A stretch of DNA of 64,000 nt from JAENVT01 sp963720775 (GTDB lineage: Bacteria; Actinomycetota; Acidimicrobiia; Acidimicrobiales; Ilumatobacteraceae): positions 434,001 through 498,000 of the forward strand of contig CAVRGR010000007.1 in assembly GCA_963720775.1 (NCBI GenBank). The letters run 5' to 3'. Below are positions 18,551 through 26,488 of the stretch, in pieces. The notes below the pieces were generated by a model. It was not told where the DNA came from. It saw only the letters and a program-made list of their open reading frames with translations, and searched no databases. Each line of letters starts with the position of its first letter. Position 1 is the stretch's first letter. A program made the position numbers and the translations under genes.

Positions 18551-19474
18551 TCAGCTGTGAAGCAAGGTGATGGCATTGAGATGGCGGCGGATCTCGGAAA
18601 CGCCATCAACCGCTGTGTCCAGGTCAGCGGCGCACGCAAGAAGGTTGAACGTACGGCAACCGGCCGAGACGTACGGCGCCAGGAACTCGGCGATGGTGTC
18701 GGGAGTACCGCACGGGCTGTAGCGCTCGAATCGTTCGAACGGGAGGTTGTACATGCCTTCCATGGTCGGAGCGAGTGATGCGCGTCCCGTCGCCGGATCG
18801 CTTCCGATGCCGCACCAGACTTGCATCGCGTGTTGCCATTCGACGTTCCGCCGGCCAGCGGCGGCGGCGTGCTCGTCAATGATGGCGGTCGCTTCCTCGA
18901 ACCGCCGCGCCGAGTTCCAGATGCCGATCCATCCGTCGGCGAGGCGTCCGGCGCGACGTAGCGCGAAGTCGGAGCGACCTCCGACGATGATCGGGACGGG
19001 TGGTTGCGGCGCGGGCAGGATCAAGGCTTCGTCCAGGTCGAAGAACTCGCCATGGTGGGTCACCGGCGCTCCCGTGAGCAACGCCCGAAGAACTCCCAAC
19101 GATTCGTCCATACGGCGTCCCCGGGTCCGTGGATCGATACCGCAGATCTCGAACTCGTGCGGGTCCTCGCCACCGGCACCAACGCCGAAGATGAGCCGGC
19201 CGGGGTACCGCTCCGACACGGATGAGAGTTGACGGGCCACCAGCACCGGATGACGAAGGGGCAGCAGATAGACCGCCACGAACGCTCGAAGTGTGGGTGC
19301 GGTTGCGAGCTCGTGGGTCGCTCCGATGAGCCCGTCGAAGCCGGCTCCGACGATGAAGCTGACGTGGTCGCCGCACACGACATGATCGAGGCCGGCCGCG
19401 GCGATCGCACGGGTCGATGAGGCATGCGTCGCGTCCGGGGTGAGCGCGGCCATACCGACAGAGATCGTTCTCAT
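18551..19474 (-). CDS. LLM-class (luciferase-like) oxidoreductase, probably F420-dependent
   Basis: 307 residues from ATG 19474, overlapping the methyltransferase stop by 4 nt. Features of the bacterial-luciferase TIM barrel include the start TISVGMAALTPDATH, HVVCGDHVSF, LPLRHPVLVARQLSSVSE, the loop RLIFGVGAGGEDPHEF and PVPIIVGGRSDFALRRAGR. In actinobacteria this subgroup usually uses coenzyme F420 rather than FMN; that is family knowledge, not proven here. It ends an apparent three-gene string headed by the SARP-hydrolase regulator. Confidence 0.85.
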   Translation of the reverse strand: MRTISVGMAALTPDATHASSTRAIAAAGLDHVVCGDHVSFIVGAGFDGLIGATHELATAPTLRAFVAVYLLPLRHPVLVARQLSSVSERYPGRLIFGVGAGGEDPHEFEICGIDPRTRGRRMDESLGVLRALLTGAPVTHHGEFFDLDEALILPAPQPPVPIIVGGRSDFALRRAGRLADGWIGIWNSARRFEEATAIIDEHAAAAGRRNVEWQHAMQVWCGIGSDPATGRASLAPTMEGMYNLPFERFERYSPCGTPDTIAEFLAPYVSAGCRTFNLLACAADLDTAVDGVSEIRRHLNAITLLHS

Positions 19475-20136
19475 GCGACGGCCACCCCGCTGATCTGGGG
19501 CCAGACCGGCAGGAACACGCCACCGAGTCGAAAGTGCTCGATCTGGACGTGTGCAAAACCTGCAGTCGCGATCGTGGCCACGGTGTCGCGGTCGAGGCAG
19601 CAACCGTCGAAGACGTACCGCCACGGGCGATGCAGCAGCCGCTGCAGTGCTCGGATCGGGCCCGGACCGGACTCGACGTGCTCGATGAACACGAAACGTC
19701 CTCCGGGGCGCAGGATGCGGTGCACCTCCGCAAGGGCAGCTGCTTGGTCCTCCACCGTGCACAGCACGAGTGTGCAGATCACCGCGTCGACGCTGGCGCT
19801 TGCCAGACCGGTCGACTCGGCACGTTCATCACGAATCTCGAGGTCGATCCCGTAGCGGGCTGCTTTCCGGCGCAGCGCCGCGTGCGCGTGGGGGTTCGGT
19901 TCGATGGCGAGAAGGCGGCTGCCGGGCGCGAGGTAGCGCATCGAAGCACCGGCTCCGGAACCAAGCTCGACGACGAGTGGAGGTAGGTCTGCAAAGAGGA
20001 TCTGCTTGCGGGCCCCGAGGCGTCGGTGGAGGTACCAGTCGATCGACTCGAAGAACTTGGCGTTGGCCCAGGCGATGAATTGCTGGCGGCGACGCACGAC
20101 TTCGGGTCGGGCGAGATGTGTTGTTGTGTCGGTCAT
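19471..20136 (-). CDS. Class I SAM-dependent methyltransferase
   Basis: 221 residues from ATG 20136. The SAM-binding motif I is PPLVVELGSGAGASMRYL, motif II is the acidic LLAIEPNPHAHAAL, and the later DAVICTLVLCTVEDQAAALA and RILRPGGRFVFIEHVESG complete a UbiE/Methyltransf_11 pattern. The helical N-terminus (IDWYLHRRLG) and the hydrophobic C-terminal part (WRYVFDGCCLDRDT) resemble METTL7/phospholipid-like methyltransferases. It is translationally coupled to the LLM oxidoreductase, so both may act on the same small molecule or lipid. Confidence 0.85.
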   Translation of the reverse strand: MTDTTTHLARPEVVRRRQQFIAWANAKFFESIDWYLHRRLGARKQILFADLPPLVVELGSGAGASMRYLAPGSRLLAIEPNPHAHAALRRKAARYGIDLEIRDERAESTGLASASVDAVICTLVLCTVEDQAAALAEVHRILRPGGRFVFIEHVESGPGPIRALQRLLHRPWRYVFDGCCLDRDTVATIATAGFAHVQIEHFRLGGVFLPVWPQISGVAVA

Positions 20137-20206
20137 TTCATGGCTCCATGGATCTTGTTGTCGACACAACATCGCGAAGACCGCTCGCGTCACGCTCGCG
20201 TGGACG

Positions 20207-21811
20207 TCACGAGCTGAGCAGCTCCTCGACGGCGCCGATGATGTCGTCGACGTCGCGAGCGTCAGGCAGATGCCAGGCGCCGTCCTTGGCGACGAAGCGG
20301 GCCGACGGCAGCGCGGCGGCGAGGGCCTCTCCACCCGCGAATGGGATCACGCGATCACCGCGGTAATGCAACACCAGTGCCGGCACTCGAACCTTGTCGA
20401 CGAGATCGGAGACATCGGTGTTGTAGATCGCCTCGAGGTAGCCCGCAGCCACCTCCGTCGCAGCGCTGTCGCGCAGGATGCGTCCGAACTGCAGTGTCGC
20501 CGCACGCGACGCTCCAGGGCGGTACAGACCGGCCAACAGCTCGGTCGCGATGTTCGGGCGCTGACGCAGCAGGTCGAGGATCGGCCGACCGATGTCGTCG
20601 AACGTCTTGGGCCCGCTCGCGTACGTGCCGAACAGCACGAGGTGAGACACCAGATCGGGTCTGCGGGCCGCGCACGCCAGCGCGATTGGCCCCGCTCCGG
20701 ACATCGCGAAGAGCGCAGCCGGTTCACCGAGATGTTCCAGCATCGCCTCGAGCTCGGCGACCGCGGCGTCGAGGCCGAAATCGCGGACCGTCCCCCCCGA
20801 CAACCCCGTGCCGCGCCGGTCGTAGGTGATCGCCCGTTGACCTCGTGCGAGGTGCTCGATCAGCGACGAGCGGGGATCGCGCCCCTCGGCGATCACCGCC
20901 AGGTTGGAGAGCCAGGCCGGGACCACGACCACCGGCAACCCGGCTCCCAGTTCACCCCATGCGAGATCGATGTCCTCACCGGTCAGGCGTTTCAGCGACA
21001 AGCCGTCGATGGACGGCTGCTGTCCGCCGCGCTCGCCAACCGAGGCAACCGATTCGGTGACGGGGTCTACGTCACCGCGCAGGATCGCAGCTTCCAATCG
21101 TCGGAGTCGGGAGGTGGGCTCCAAACCCAGCTCTTCGACCAAGTGGTGTCGGTGAGCCTGGAACACGCGAAGCGCCTCGGCATCGCGCCCAGTGGCGGCG
21201 AGGGCGCGCATCAAGGTCGCTTGTGCGTCGGCGCGTAACGGATGATCCACCACGAACGCTTCCAGCTCGGTGATGGCAAGGTTCGGCTCACCGCAGCCCA
21301 GCAGCGCTTCGGCGTGTGCCTCGATCGCTTGGAGATGAAACTCCTCCAACCGGATCTGCTCAGCACGCAATGGCTCGACATCCTCGAAGCCGGCGTACGG
21401 CGTACCCCGCCACAGGGACAACGCGTCGTGCAAGAGGGAGCGGGCGATCGACGGCTCTGCCCCGATCGCGCCCCGAACCGCTCGCTCGAATTCGATCGCG
21501 TCGACGCTCGCAGAGCCCAACTCGAGCGCATAGCCCGGGGCACGCGTGACGACGGTAGGAGCCCCTGCAAAGCGAAGCCGCTGACGCAGCCGGAACACCT
21601 GGGTCTGCAACGCCGCATCCGGGGACGCGGGGAGCCCGTCGGGCCACACGGCATCGACGAGTGCTTCGGCGGAGACCACCTGGCCCTGCTGCGACACGAG
21701 GCGGGCGAGCAAGGTCTGCAGTCGACGGCCCGGCACCCCACGAACCTCCCCAGAGGCATCGACCATCTCGACCCCGCCCAACACACGCACGGTGACCGAG
21801 GACATCTCCAT
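20207..21811 (-). CDS. SARP-type transcriptional regulator fused to an alpha/beta-hydrolase domain
   Basis: 534 residues. Residues ~5-95 form an OmpR-like winged helix (VRVLGGVEMVDASG, LQTLLARLVSQQGQVV, ALQTQVFRLRQRL). Residues ~100-245 form the bacterial transcriptional activation domain BTAD (AGFEDVEPLRAEQIRLEEF, VFQAHRHHLVEELGLEP). From ~265 on comes an alpha/beta-hydrolase: a strand with AITYDRRGTGLSGG, candidate nucleophile Ser371 in LFAMSGAGPIAL, an Asp in LHYRGDRVIPF and His in AWHLPDA. The nucleophile elbow departs from G-x-S-x-G. The hydrolase may sense a ligand for the activator. Methyltransferase and LLM genes follow on the same strand. Confidence 0.9.
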   Translation of the reverse strand: MEMSSVTVRVLGGVEMVDASGEVRGVPGRRLQTLLARLVSQQGQVVSAEALVDAVWPDGLPASPDAALQTQVFRLRQRLRFAGAPTVVTRAPGYALELGSASVDAIEFERAVRGAIGAEPSIARSLLHDALSLWRGTPYAGFEDVEPLRAEQIRLEEFHLQAIEAHAEALLGCGEPNLAITELEAFVVDHPLRADAQATLMRALAATGRDAEALRVFQAHRHHLVEELGLEPTSRLRRLEAAILRGDVDPVTESVASVGERGGQQPSIDGLSLKRLTGEDIDLAWGELGAGLPVVVVPAWLSNLAVIAEGRDPRSSLIEHLARGQRAITYDRRGTGLSGGTVRDFGLDAAVAELEAMLEHLGEPAALFAMSGAGPIALACAARRPDLVSHLVLFGTYASGPKTFDDIGRPILDLLRQRPNIATELLAGLYRPGASRAATLQFGRILRDSAATEVAAGYLEAIYNTDVSDLVDKVRVPALVLHYRGDRVIPFAGGEALAAALPSARFVAKDGAWHLPDARDVDDIIGAVEELLSS

Positions 21812-21988
21812 CGGCCAAGTATCGCGGCGCCGCCGACCTCGACGTGCCGAACGTCCGACTAACCATGACCATCACGACCAGTTACACAAACAATCTGACA
21901 GTCCCTCGGCCTGTCGGTAAGGGGCGGCACGGGTTGTCCTCGCCTCGTGCGGGGTTCAAGAAGGGCAGGAAGTAGACCCCGGCCGCGC

Positions 21989-22026
21989 ACCACCGCACGC
22001 AGATCTGCCGATCGGCGCGGGGTGGT
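21989..22026 (-). terminator. Stem-loop after the toxin-antitoxin-like pair
   Basis: Arms accacc (21989-21994) and ggtggt (22021-22026) enclose GC-rich complementary stretches and the small palindrome gcagatctgc. It begins at the stop codon of the downstream minus-strand gene. No T-tract follows, so it is a terminator only by position and shape. Confidence 0.4.
21998..22015. repeat. Intergenic motif copy A
   Basis: Sequence cgcagatctgccgatcgg, sharing tctgccgatcgg with copy B. It lies inside the stem-loop just beyond the toxin-antitoxin-like pair. Confidence 0.45.
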
Positions 22027-22307
22027 CAGGAGGCTTCGACCACGGTTCCGTAGCGTTGCTGGGCGGCTTGGGCTGAGGTGCCGAGGAGGGCACCGATCTT
22101 CTGCCATGACACGCCGGCGGCTCGGGCAGCGATCACGTTGTCGAGCAGTTGCTGTTCGCTGCGGGCGCGAGCGACGACGGCGCGCTGGAGGAGGTACTCG
22201 GCGGTGGGGATCTCCTTGGCGTGTTCAGGGTCGAAGTCTTCGAATCGCTTGGCGAGTTCGTCGGCGTGGTCGAGGATGTCTTGGATCGATCGGGGCATGG
22301 TGGTCAC
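22026..22307 (-). CDS. HTH-like small protein, probable antitoxin partner
   Basis: 93 residues. Helical, acidic N-terminal half (IQDILDHADELAKRFEDFDP) and a C-terminal helix-turn-helix-like segment, VSWQKIGALLGTSAQAAQQR, resembling the DNA-binding part of small actinobacterial regulators. Its start overlaps the stop of the upstream gene by 4 nt. Such pairs, with a BrnT/RelE-like first gene, are frequent in actinobacteria and are usually read as toxin-antitoxin modules; here that is inference from size and coupling. Confidence 0.7.
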   Translation of the reverse strand: MTTMPRSIQDILDHADELAKRFEDFDPEHAKEIPTAEYLLQRAVVARARSEQQLLDNVIAARAAGVSWQKIGALLGTSAQAAQQRYGTVVEAS

Positions 22308-22525
22308 CTGATGAATTTGGCCCTGGCGGGCATGGCGTGGATGATGAAGTCGATTCCGTCGGCGGTGCTCACGCCGATCTCGAGGAACTGTCCGGTCCGA
22401 CTCGGTCCGATGAGCATGGTGAGATTGTCGAGTTGCAGGACGCGGATGGGTTGGTGGTAGGCGTGGAGAATGTCGTCGTCGTGAATGCCGTGCTTTCGTG
22501 CGCTGGCGATGATCACCGGATCCAC
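22304..22525 (-). CDS. Small BrnT-like probable toxin
   Basis: 73 residues: an N-terminal SARKHGIHDDDILHAYHQPI helix, two strands (RVLQLDNLTMLIGPSRTGQ and FLEIGVSTADGIDFII), and the basic end HAMPARAKFIR. This arrangement resembles a shortened RelE/BrnT fold, whose C-terminal His/Arg/Lys residues act in ribonuclease toxins. It is the first gene of a coupled pair, as expected for brnT-type operons. Toxicity is not shown by sequence. Confidence 0.65.
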   Translation of the reverse strand: MDPVIIASARKHGIHDDDILHAYHQPIRVLQLDNLTMLIGPSRTGQFLEIGVSTADGIDFIIHAMPARAKFIR

Positions 22526-22592
22526 GTTGTCAACTTATCTTGATGGCGGCCCTGGTGCCACACTCCGGCGGGGGCGGTCGCCTAACTTTCCA

Positions 22593-22615
22593 GCTAGCGC
22601 ATTTCTGCCGATCGG
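22593..22615. repeat. Intergenic motif copy B
   Basis: Begins gctagcgcatttctgcc and ends gatcgg. It sits between the divergent toxin-like and GNAT genes. With the following ggcaga at 22621-22626 it forms a 6-bp stem (tctgcc/ggcaga). Confidence 0.5.
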
Positions 22616-22698
22616 TCTCAGGCAGATACGAGCGCCCTGTGTCCAGCACGCCATGCCAACTGCAGCCGTTTCCCAGGCGGCGCGCATATTGTCAGTAC

Positions 22699-23199
22699 GT
22701 GGTCGAGTTGCGGTTGATGCGGGTCGATGATGTCGGTTTGCTCGCTCGATGGGACGACGACCCTGATGTTGCGGCGTCTTTGGGTGGGCGCGGCGCGGAC
22801 TGGTACGACTGGCCGGCCGAACTGGAGCGGAACGTACCTTGGCGTGAGTTCCTCATCGCTGAGGAGGACGGCCGCCCGATCGGTTTCGTGCAGCTCACCG
22901 ACGCTGGCAAGGAAGAATCGCACTATTGGGGTGACGTGGATCCCGGGACGTGGGCGCTGGACATCTGGATCGGGTCGCCAGGGGACAGGGGTCGCGGCCT
23001 CGGGGCACAGGCGATGCGGGCGGCAATTGCCCGAGTCTTCAAGCAGCACGGCGCCGACGAGATAGTGATCGACCCGAAGCTCAACAATCGGCGGGCGATC
23101 GCGTTCTACGAACGGCTCGGCTTCGAGCACGTTGGGCAACGCGAGTTTGACGGCGACAGTTGCCTGGTCATGCACCTCCCGTGCACGCGAGACAGGTGA
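22699..23199 (+). CDS. GNAT acetyltransferase, AAC(6')-like
   Basis: 166 residues if started at GTG 22699 (VVELRLMRVDDVGLLARW). The acetyl-CoA loop is GDRGRGLGAQAMRAA, corresponding to Q/R-x-x-G-x-G/A. The later DPKLNNRRAIAFYERLGFE matches the conserved segment of AAC(6')-Ib-type acetyltransferases. Typical substrates are aminoglycosides, polyamines or protein termini. Placed alone between two copies of a short repeated motif in the accessory region. Resistance activity is possible but not established. Confidence 0.8.
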   Translation: MVELRLMRVDDVGLLARWDDDPDVAASLGGRGADWYDWPAELERNVPWREFLIAEEDGRPIGFVQLTDAGKEESHYWGDVDPGTWALDIWIGSPGDRGRGLGAQAMRAAIARVFKQHGADEIVIDPKLNNRRAIAFYERLGFEHVGQREFDGDSCLVMHLPCTRDR

Positions 23200-23212
23200 C
23201 CTTGCCCGCCCC

Positions 23213-23236
23213 GCAAGCGCGCCATATCTGCCGATC
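23213..23236. repeat. Intergenic motif copy C
   Basis: Begins gcaagcgc and ends catatctgccgatc, sharing tctgccgatc with copies A and B. It begins 14 bp after the GNAT stop codon and ahead of the sigma factor gene. Confidence 0.45.
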
Positions 23237-23326
23237 CGGGCCGCCACGATGGCCAGTGGAACAAGCGGCGGGCTCTGAATTCTGGTTGTTGCCGCGGGTT
23301 CGTGGTTGTGGGTGGTCGTATGGTTG

Positions 23327-23818
23327 ATGGAAGTGGTGCGGCGATCGCCTGAGCGTGATGTCTTCGAGGCGTTCGTTGTGAGGGTAAAGCCGCGGCTGTT
23401 GCAGGCGTTGGTTGCGACCTATGGGCCAGCCGACGGGCGTGAAGCCTGCGTCGACGCCCTGAGCTGGGCATGGGAGCACTGGGACCGTCTCGCCGAGGTC
23501 GAGCACCCGGTGGGCTACCTCTATCGGGTGGGGCAGTCTGCGACTCGCCACTTCTTGCCCAAGCCGCTGCCGGCACGGCTGCTCGCCGTCGTCGTTGCCG
23601 ATTTCCCGGAGATCGAGCCTCAGTTGTTGCCGGCGCTGTCACGGCTGCCGAAGCAGCAACGGATCGTGGTCGTGTTGGTGTACGGCTACGGGTGGCGTCA
23701 GGCCGAGGTGGCGAGGTTGTTGGAGATCAACTCGTCCACTGTCCGTGACTACTTGAACCGGGCGATCGACCGGTTACGACGCGAATTGGAGGTCACCGAT
23801 GCCAGCCGACGTGCGTGA
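23327..23818 (+). CDS. ECF-type sigma factor (sigma-70 family)
   Basis: 163 residues from ATG 23327 (start uncertain; GTG codons lie nearby). Region 2 is short and divergent (FVVRVKPRLLQALVATYG, DALSWAWEHWDRLA, VGYLYRVGQSATR). Region 4 is clear: LPALSRLPKQQRIVVVLVYG followed by the HTH WRQAEVARLLEINSSTVRDY and LNRAIDRLRREL. The 3' end overlaps the next gene by 20 nt, the usual arrangement with an anti-sigma or regulated membrane partner. Confidence 0.8.
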   Translation: MEVVRRSPERDVFEAFVVRVKPRLLQALVATYGPADGREACVDALSWAWEHWDRLAEVEHPVGYLYRVGQSATRHFLPKPLPARLLAVVVADFPEIEPQLLPALSRLPKQQRIVVVLVYGYGWRQAEVARLLEINSSTVRDYLNRAIDRLRRELEVTDASRRA

Positions 23819-25447
23819 GCAGATCCGACAGCTGGCGGGCGCGTTCGACGCGCTTGTCGACGACGTGACCGTCGACGAGATCGTCGGGCATGTGGAAAGA
23901 CGTGCGGCCAGTGGCGAACTCGCACTGCTCCGATTAGAGCCATCGCAACGGACCAGCCAGACCTGGCCACGGCTCGGGGTGGTTGCCGCCGCGGTCGCCC
24001 TGGTTGTGGGCCTGGTCGCTGCGCTGGTGTTCATCGACCGCGACGGTCCTGGCTCGGTCAGCGCACCGTCCACTCCACCGGCGACCGTCGCGCCGGCACC
24101 ACCTGTCGCGCTCGGACAGTTTGTCTGGCCAGCTCCGCCTCGCGGGTACGCCACGCTGCACGAGCTCATCGCAGCGTTCACCACCGAGGTGCTCGACTGG
24201 ACATCGTTCAACGTCGACGGCAGCATCAGCAACGAGTCCCAGCCGCAGTCGTTCAACCTGATCAACCCGACCATCGGCGCGAACGTGGCGGCGATCGCTG
24301 TGCCGTCATCGGATGGCTGGGGGTTCGTGCAGGTCGGAGCCGGACTCAATGCGACGACCGCTGACGGCAAGGTGATCGTCGAGTTTCCACGGCCGACGTC
24401 GGTGACTTCCAGTTCGGTCACGGTTCGCCTGTCCAATGGCACCACCGTCGACGTGACCGCCAGGTCGAACAGTGTCGAGATCCCGTCGATCACGCTCGGG
24501 CAACTCGTCAGCGTGTTGGTCGTCGGTCACGACGTAGACGGCAATGCGGTCAGCGTCACCGGTGGACAGTTCGCCAACGACACTCCAACAACGGTGCCGG
24601 CGACGACCGCCGAGAACGGCCTGCTGCCCGCCACCACGGTTGTCGCTCAAGCGCCTACCGACACGCTCGGGCCGCTCGACTACTCCGGCACGGTCCGTCC
24701 GCTCCCGATGTGGCCCTCGGTGAGTGGAAGCGATCCCCCGGCCACGACCAACGGATACGGCATGAGTCAGTGCGACAGTGGGTACGGAACCAAGATCCTT
24801 CGGCTCGACTCACCGACCGCTGCGTCGCACGCCTACTCAGGAACGCTGTGCGTGTTCATCGACCTCGCCGAACCACGACCTGCAGCGGTAACGACATGCG
24901 CGACGTCCACCGAGAAACCGAACTACCGCGGTGCGCCCGGCGAACCGATCAGACCGACAAAGCAGGACCGGGAACAGCGCAGAGCACCGTGGCAAGCGGC
25001 GACCAGCAAGCCGCCATGGTCGCATTCCCGACCGCCACACGCTGGGACCAACCCGAAGGCGTCAACGCCGCGGTAAACGCAGCAGCCAAACCAGGCTCCT
25101 CCGTCGCCTACCAAGACGACACAGTAACCGTGACCCTGCGCGAATCGCAGACGAGCGACGGTGTTGATATGCCCGGCGTCTGCTTCGTGATCAACGTTCC
25201 GGGCGCGACAGCCGACGGATGTGTCGGCCGTAGCCTCCTCGCCACGGGTCTCGCCTACGGCGCGTTCAAAGACGGCGACGGACCAATCGAGCTCGTCGGC
25301 ATCGTCCCCGACGAAGTCTCCAGCATCGAGATCGACGGCACCGTCCTCACACCGACGAACAACATCTGGCACCACAGCATCACCGACAGCTCAGCACCAC
25401 GAATCACAGTCCGGTCAACGAGCGGAAATGCCGCAACGACCACCTGA
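23799..25447 (+). pseudogene. Single-pass membrane protein, likely anti-sigma partner; probable frameshift near 24970
   Basis: Begins MPADVREQIRQLAGAFDALV in the cytoplasm, has one membrane helix at about residues 65-85 (VVAAAVALVVGLVAALVFI), then a long Thr/Pro/Val-rich outer region. The first frame is sensible to about GEPIRPTK, then becomes arginine-rich and stops at 25076. The frame starting with AGPGTAQSTVASGDQQ and ending at 25447 resumes good coding sequence, including VCFVINVPGATADGCVG and ELVGIVPDEVSSIEI, so one base was lost or two gained around 24950-24990. Two overlapping genes are a weaker alternative. It overlaps the sigma gene by 20 nt. Confidence 0.6.
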
Positions 25448-25531
25448 CTCCCTTGGTCCCTTGTTGCCAAACATGCCACCACGATCGTCGCCAGTCGGTG
25501 GCGCATGACCAGCGGCACGCCCGCTCGGGGC

Positions 25532-25548
25532 GCTAGTGCATAACTGCC
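25532..25548. repeat. Intergenic motif copy D
   Basis: gctagtgcataactgcc matches copy B at 14 of 17 positions. It lies 85 bp after the stop codon of the anti-sigma-like gene. Confidence 0.45.
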
Positions 25549-25560
25549 AGTGAGATCTCG

Positions 25561-25587
25561 GCGCACTCCCCAGACTAGGGAGTGTGC
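25561..25587. terminator. Strong hairpin between convergent genes
   Basis: Arms gcgcactccc and gggagtgtgc pair with a single G-T mismatch around the loop cagacta-like centre. Its place between convergent transcription units suggests a bidirectional terminator, although no T-run is present. Confidence 0.5.
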
Positions 25588-25710
25588 GATTGTGAATCAG
25601 GGTGCGCACAACTGCCGGAGATCGGAAATAGTTGCACCTGCCCTTGTGCTCGCGCGGACCCGACCGACTTAACCTGCGTGTGTGGAACGCCGCCACGCGC
25701 CACCGCAGCG

Positions 25711-25730
25711 CCCACGGGAGTAACCGTGGG
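25711..25730. repeat. Palindrome sharing a 12-bp core with the integrase upstream region
   Basis: cccacgg-gagtaa-ccgtggg is a perfect 7-bp stem with a 6-nt loop, 12 bp beyond the stop of the minus-strand gene at 25743. The internal 12-mer cgggagtaaccg recurs exactly at 28645-28656. Confidence 0.6.
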
Positions 25731-25742
25731 ACGCCCGTGTCG

Positions 25743-26000
25743 TCAGGATGCAAGCTGACGAGACGTCAGGAGAGCCGCGTTGCTCGCAACTGAACCACGC
25801 AAGGGCTGGACGTGCACAATGCCGTCGACGAGATCGACGATGCGGGCCACGGCCCTGGCGGCGCCGGATCCGGCAACGACGAAGGCTCCGGGAACTACTC
25901 GCTCGGGGTGCGGCGCATCCGAGATGAAGGCCCACGGCAGACCCGAGTCGTCCATCGTGTTCAGATCGACGATCAGATCGAGTTCAGGTTGGTCATTCAC
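25743..26000 (-). CDS. Hypothetical 85-residue protein
   Basis: The GTG at 26000 follows an excellent ribosome site (GGAGGGAGG); a second in-frame GTG at 26018 overlaps the upstream stop by 4 nt and is an alternative start. The product (VNDQPELDLIVDLNTMDDSG at its start) contains a beta-rich core with GAFVVAGSGAARAVARIVDL and ends VASNAALLTSRQLAS. No known domain was recognised. Last gene of a minus-strand string ending near the integrase segment boundary. Confidence 0.6.
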   Translation of the reverse strand: MNDQPELDLIVDLNTMDDSGLPWAFISDAPHPERVVPGAFVVAGSGAARAVARIVDLVDGIVHVQPLRGSVASNAALLTSRQLAS

Positions 26001-26014
26001 CGAGCCTCCCTCCG

Positions 26015-26416
26015 TCACTTGGGCTCACGATCATGATAGAGGTTCGGGCGTTGGTCGATACCGAGGGTGATGAGGTCGGCCAGCGAAGAGTCGAGGTCTC
26101 CTTGGAAGGCAATCGTGACGTGCGGCGTGCGGAACGTCGGCACAACCTCGAAGCCTGCGGCCAACAACTCATCTATCCGAAGTACGACGAGCACCGGAAA
26201 CCGCTCCAGTTGATCGGCGGCAAGATCCTCGATCTCGGCTTCGGAACGCGCGTAGTAGGCCGACAGACCCCACCGCTGCCAGTCCGGGAACCGCCGCCGG
26301 AAGCCCAGGGCTTGGGCACGGGCAGTCTCAGGGTCGAGGTCGTCGCCCCGTACGACGAGCAGCGCGTCGGCTGGGATCGGCGCGTGTCGAATGCGCGGCT
26401 CAGTTGCCGGGGTCAA
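26015..26416 (-). CDS. Hypothetical 133-residue protein
   Basis: Begins MTPATEPRIRHAPIPADALL and includes LLVVRGDDLDPETARAQALG, RRRFPDWQRWGLSAYYARSE and, near the C-terminus, PTFRTPHVTIAFQGDLD. The tail resembles proteins of unknown function in actinobacterial accessory regions, with alternating charged helices and a short beta sheet. It is tightly linked to the downstream 85-residue gene. No function can be assigned. Confidence 0.65.
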   Translation of the reverse strand: MTPATEPRIRHAPIPADALLVVRGDDLDPETARAQALGFRRRFPDWQRWGLSAYYARSEAEIEDLAADQLERFPVLVVLRIDELLAAGFEVVPTFRTPHVTIAFQGDLDSSLADLITLGIDQRPNLYHDREPK

Positions 26417-26488
26417 CGACTGTCCTCCCGGCGATTGACGCGCTGAAGCCGCTCGAGCGGAGATCTCACATCAGGCACGGCACACCGG

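Larger units (their letters stand above)
25448..25742. other. Non-coding stretch at the edge of the integrase segment
   Basis: No convincing gene is seen between the anti-sigma-like gene and the convergent small gene. It holds motif copy D, a hairpin at 25561-25587 and a second hairpin at 25711-25730. Confidence 0.6.

Noticed and set aside
21859..22107. 82-codon minus-strand frame
   Set aside because: Arg/Pro-rich and overlaps the antitoxin-like gene.
21998..25548. Integron cassette attC sites
   Set aside because: One gcctaac sequence fits an inverse core site, but copy B lies between divergent 5' ends and the others lack matching GTTRRRY pairs, and no IntI-type integrase is present.
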